Shown here piece after piece: positions 5,950 through 7,766 of a stretch of DNA of 7,766 nucleotides. Every line of letters starts with the position of its first letter. Position 1 is the first letter of the stretch. Source of the stretch: Deltaproteobacteria bacterium (GTDB lineage: Bacteria > Desulfobacterota > Deferrimicrobia > Deferrimicrobiales > Deferrimicrobiaceae); contig JANXPS010000035.1 of assembly GCA_025357175.1 (NCBI GenBank), positions 1 through 7,766 on the forward strand. Direction: 5' to 3'. Position numbers and translations under genes: made by a program. A model generated the notes under the pieces. That model was given only the letters and a program-made list of their open reading frames with translations. It made no database searches and was not told the origin of the DNA.

Positions 5950-6606
5950 ATGTTCCAGCGGATCAGGAGCGATATCCAGGTTGTATTCGAACGAGACCCT
6001 GCGGCGCAAAGCGCCCTCGAAATCATGCTCTGTTATCCGGGCTTCCACGTCATGCGCTTTCACCGGTTCGCGCACTGGCTCTGGGGCAAGGGGTTCCGGC
6101 TCCTGGCCCGGTTCGTCTCCCACATGGGGAGGGCGGCGACCGGCATCGAGATCCATCCCGGGGCGACCATCGGCGACGGCTTTTTCATCGACCACGGGAT
6201 GGGCGTCGTCATCGGGGAAACGGCCGAAATCGGCAAAAACGTCACGCTGTACCATGGCGTGACGCTCGGGGGAACGAGCTGGAACAAGGGCAAGAGACAC
6301 CCGACTCTCGCGGACAACGTCATCGTCGGAGCGAATGCGGCCATATTGGGAAACATCCGGGTCGGTGAAAATTCCAAGGTCGGCTCGGGATCGGTCGTGA
6401 ACAAGGAAGTCCCCCCGAACTCGACCGTCGTCGGCAACCCGGGTCGCATCGTCTACCGGGAAGGCAACGTCTACAAGGATCCGACCGGCGTCGCGGGCAC
6501 ACCCGACCCGGAAGGCACCGCGATCAAGTGCCTGACCGAGCAGATCATGTCGCTTGAAAAACGGGTCGACGAGCTTTCGGCGGCGGAAAAGGCCGTTTCC
6601 CGGTGA
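5950..6606 (+). CDS. cysE: Serine O-acetyltransferase, short form (218 aa)
   Basis: CysE acetylates L-serine with acetyl-CoA to O-acetyl-L-serine, the carbon acceptor for sulfide in cysteine synthesis. The short N-terminal helical domain (about 1-60, with DPAAQSALEIML at 16-27) is the compact Bacillus/EpsC type rather than the 273-residue E. coli form. The left-handed beta-helix of hexapeptide repeats runs at about 61-165: GIEIHPGATIGDG (65-77), FIDHGMGVVIGETAEIG (79-95), VTLYHGVTLGGTS (98-110), and HPTLADNVIVGANAAILG (117-134). Asp81-His82 correspond to the catalytic DH of the family, and Glu67 occupies the place of E. coli Asp143, as is common in short forms. The tail (190-218) is predicted helical and may form a coiled coil. 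ATG at 5950 has GGGAGG at 5937-5942 with 7-base spacing. The stop overlaps the GTG of the regulator. Feedback inhibition by cysteine is typical of the family. Confidence 0.97.
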   Translation: MFQRIRSDIQVVFERDPAAQSALEIMLCYPGFHVMRFHRFAHWLWGKGFRLLARFVSHMGRAATGIEIHPGATIGDGFFIDHGMGVVIGETAEIGKNVTLYHGVTLGGTSWNKGKRHPTLADNVIVGANAAILGNIRVGENSKVGSGSVVNKEVPPNSTVVGNPGRIVYREGNVYKDPTGVAGTPDPEGTAIKCLTEQIMSLEKRVDELSAAEKAVSR

Positions 6607-7034
6607 AAATAACCACCAAGGGCCGGTACGCCGTCATGGCGATGGTCGGTCTTGCGGCTTTTTCCCGTGGGAATCCCGTCACGCTCAAGGACATCGCCCA
6701 GCAGGAGGCGATTCCCGTGGCCTACCTGCAGCAGCTGTTCGTCAAGCTGCGCAAACGCAATCTCGTGAAAAGCATCCGCGGGCCGGGCGGCGGGTTCATC
6801 CTCGCAAGGCATCCATCCGAGATCACGATCGGCGAAGTGATCAGGACGGCCGAAGGAAAGCCGGCCGCCGTGGGCTGCCGCAAGTCGGGCCGAAGCTGCG
6901 GGATGATCGGCCGCTGCAAGACCCAGGGAATGTGGGAAGCGCTCGAAGGCCGGATGGAGCAGTTCCTCGACTCGATATCCGTCAACGATCTCTTTCCCGA
7001 ATCCGAACCGAATGACCGGGAGGTCTCAGCTTGA
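6603..7034 (+). CDS. Rrf2-family Fe-S transcriptional regulator, IscR/CymR-like (143 aa)
   Basis: It has the standard Rrf2 N-terminus MKITTKGRYAVMAMVGLA and a winged helix at about 1-75: TLKDIAQQEAIPVAYLQQLF (27-46) as the helix-turn-helix region and SIRGPGGGFILAR (57-69) as the wing. A cysteine cluster follows, Cys92-x6-Cys99-x5-Cys105, equivalent to the [2Fe-2S] ligands of IscR (Cys92, 98, 104). The residue at the IscR His107 place is Gln108, so cluster ligation would differ or need another ligand. It is expected to sense Fe-S or cysteine status and control sulfur and Fe-S genes; its place between cysE and nifS supports that, but IscR versus CymR type cannot be decided here. GTG at 6603 overlaps the cysE stop as GTGA. 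The RBS is weak (GGAAAAGG 6585-6592), so translation probably depends on coupling. Confidence 0.94.
   Translation: MKITTKGRYAVMAMVGLAAFSRGNPVTLKDIAQQEAIPVAYLQQLFVKLRKRNLVKSIRGPGGGFILARHPSEITIGEVIRTAEGKPAAVGCRKSGRSCGMIGRCKTQGMWEALEGRMEQFLDSISVNDLFPESEPNDREVSA
7018..7023 (+). promoter_or_regulatory. Ribosome binding site that supports the TTG start of the desulfurase
   Basis: GGGAGG lies in the last codons of the Rrf2 gene, 7 bases before TTG at 7031. There is no ATG or GTG near the conserved N-terminus; the first in-frame ATG (7070) would delete the conserved YFDHNATTP motif. The TTG start is therefore well supported. Confidence 0.8.
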
Positions 7035-7766
7035 ATCACATCTACTTCGACCACAACGCCACCACCCCGATGCATCCGGAAGTGGCGATCGCGATCAGCG
7101 CCTACCTTTGCGAACTGTACGGCAATCCGTCGAGCATCCACTGGGCGGGGCGGGAAGTGCGCAAGGCGATCGAAGAGGCGCGCGAATTGACGGCGAGCTT
7201 CTTCAATTGCCCGAAGCAGGACGTCATCTTCACGAGTTCCGGGACGGAAGGGGACAACCTCGCCATCAAGGGTGTCGCCTGGCGCAAGGGAAACGAAGGC
7301 CGGCACATCGTGACCTCCGCCGTCGAGCACCCGGCGATACTCAATACCTGCCGGTTTCTCGAACGCCAGGGATTCCGCGTCACCTACGTTCCGGTCAACG
7401 GTCAAGGCGTCGTCGAACCCGATGCCGTCCGCGCTGCCCTGGCGCCCGACACGATGCTGGTCTCGATCATGTACGCAAACAACGAGACCGGGGCGATCAT
7501 GCCGCTTGCCGAGATCGGCGCCATAGTCCGGGAGGCGGGCGTGCTGATGCACACCGATGCGGTCCAGGCGGTCGGCAAGATTCCCATCGACATGTCGACG
7601 CTGCCCGTGGACATGCTGACCTTCTCCGGTCACAAGATCAACGCGCTCAAAGGAACCGGAGGGCTGATCATACGCAAGGGGATCGAATTCGAACGGCTCC
7701 TCCACGGGGGTCACCAAGAGCAGGCCCGGCGGGGAGGAACCGAAAACGTCGTCGGAATCGTCGCGC
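7031..7766 (+). CDS. Cysteine desulfurase, NifS/IscS family (partial, 3' end outside window)
   Basis: This PLP enzyme takes sulfur from cysteine, leaving alanine, and passes it as persulfide to Fe-S cluster assembly or tRNA thiolation. About 245 residues are present. The first codon is TTG, inside a TTGA overlap with the Rrf2 gene. Conserved features in order are IYFDHNATTPMHPEV (4-18), GNPSSIHWAGR (31-41), FTSSGTEGDNLAIKG (67-81; PLP phosphate contacts), SAVEHPAIL (96-104) with catalytic His100, MYANNETGAIMP (147-158), and HTDAVQAVGKI (174-184). FSGHKINALKGTGG (198-211) carries the PLP-binding Lys202, and the fragment ends near RRGGTENVVGI. Family members usually read HKxxxPKG after the lysine; here it is ALKG. 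The active-site Cys loop lies beyond the edge, so NifS versus IscS cannot be settled. An mnmA or iscU gene often follows in related genomes. Confidence 0.95.
   Translation, partial: MNHIYFDHNATTPMHPEVAIAISAYLCELYGNPSSIHWAGREVRKAIEEARELTASFFNCPKQDVIFTSSGTEGDNLAIKGVAWRKGNEGRHIVTSAVEHPAILNTCRFLERQGFRVTYVPVNGQGVVEPDAVRAALAPDTMLVSIMYANNETGAIMPLAEIGAIVREAGVLMHTDAVQAVGKIPIDMSTLPVDMLTFSGHKINALKGTGGLIIRKGIEFERLLHGGHQEQARRGGTENVVGIVA

Overview
The window is a GC-rich bacterial chromosome segment, with about nine in ten bases coding. Ten protein genes lie on the + strand and none on the - strand. They are all core metabolic or housekeeping genes. The gene set and order (pdxJ-acpS-nnr-tsaE-lysC-cimA, then cysE-rrf2-nifS) look to me like Geobacter and related Desulfuromonadota or 'deltaproteobacterial' lineages. 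That placement is inference from remembered gene order plus the GeobacterlDehalococcoides-style citramalate synthase; no 16S rRNA or other taxonomic marker is present. I see no mobile element, CRISPR array, tRNA, rRNA or clear foreign island.

Region 1 (1-2660) is a housekeeping block. It holds the 3' end of pdxJ (vitamin B6), acpS (phosphopantetheinylation of acyl carrier protein), a fused NAD(P)H-hydrate repair enzyme (nnr), and tsaE (t6A tRNA modification). These genes abut or overlap by 4 bases and look translationally coupled.

Region 2 (2668-5487) makes amino-acid precursors. lysC (aspartate kinase) sits 7 bases after tsaE, and cimA (citramalate synthase) 3 bases after lysC. LysC opens the aspartate family (Lys, Thr, Met), while CimA opens a threonine-independent route to isoleucine. 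lysC carries a strong internal ribosome site and ATG exactly at the kinase/ACT boundary, suggesting a separate beta subunit. A possible promoter for this pair lies inside the 3' end of tsaE.

Region 3 (5456-5908) is a small membrane-anchored protein with a ComEA-type helix-hairpin-helix domain. It overlaps the end of cimA by 32 bases. A textbook intrinsic terminator (11-bp perfect stem, 8 T) lies inside its coding sequence, 53 bases after the cimA stop. This is the most unusual structure in the window.

Region 4 (5909-7766) is a sulfur and Fe-S block: cysE (serine acetyltransferase), an IscR/CymR-like Rrf2 regulator, and a NifS/IscS-type cysteine desulfurase that runs off the right edge. A 41-base AT-rich gap before cysE holds a perfect palindrome that could be an operator for the Rrf2 protein. 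The genes are joined by GTGA and TTGA overlaps, and nifS starts with TTG.

The only non-coding gaps are short (41 bases at most). Nothing here amounts to a wholly new system. The points most worth checking are the intragenic terminator, the internal lysC start and the cysE-upstream palindrome.
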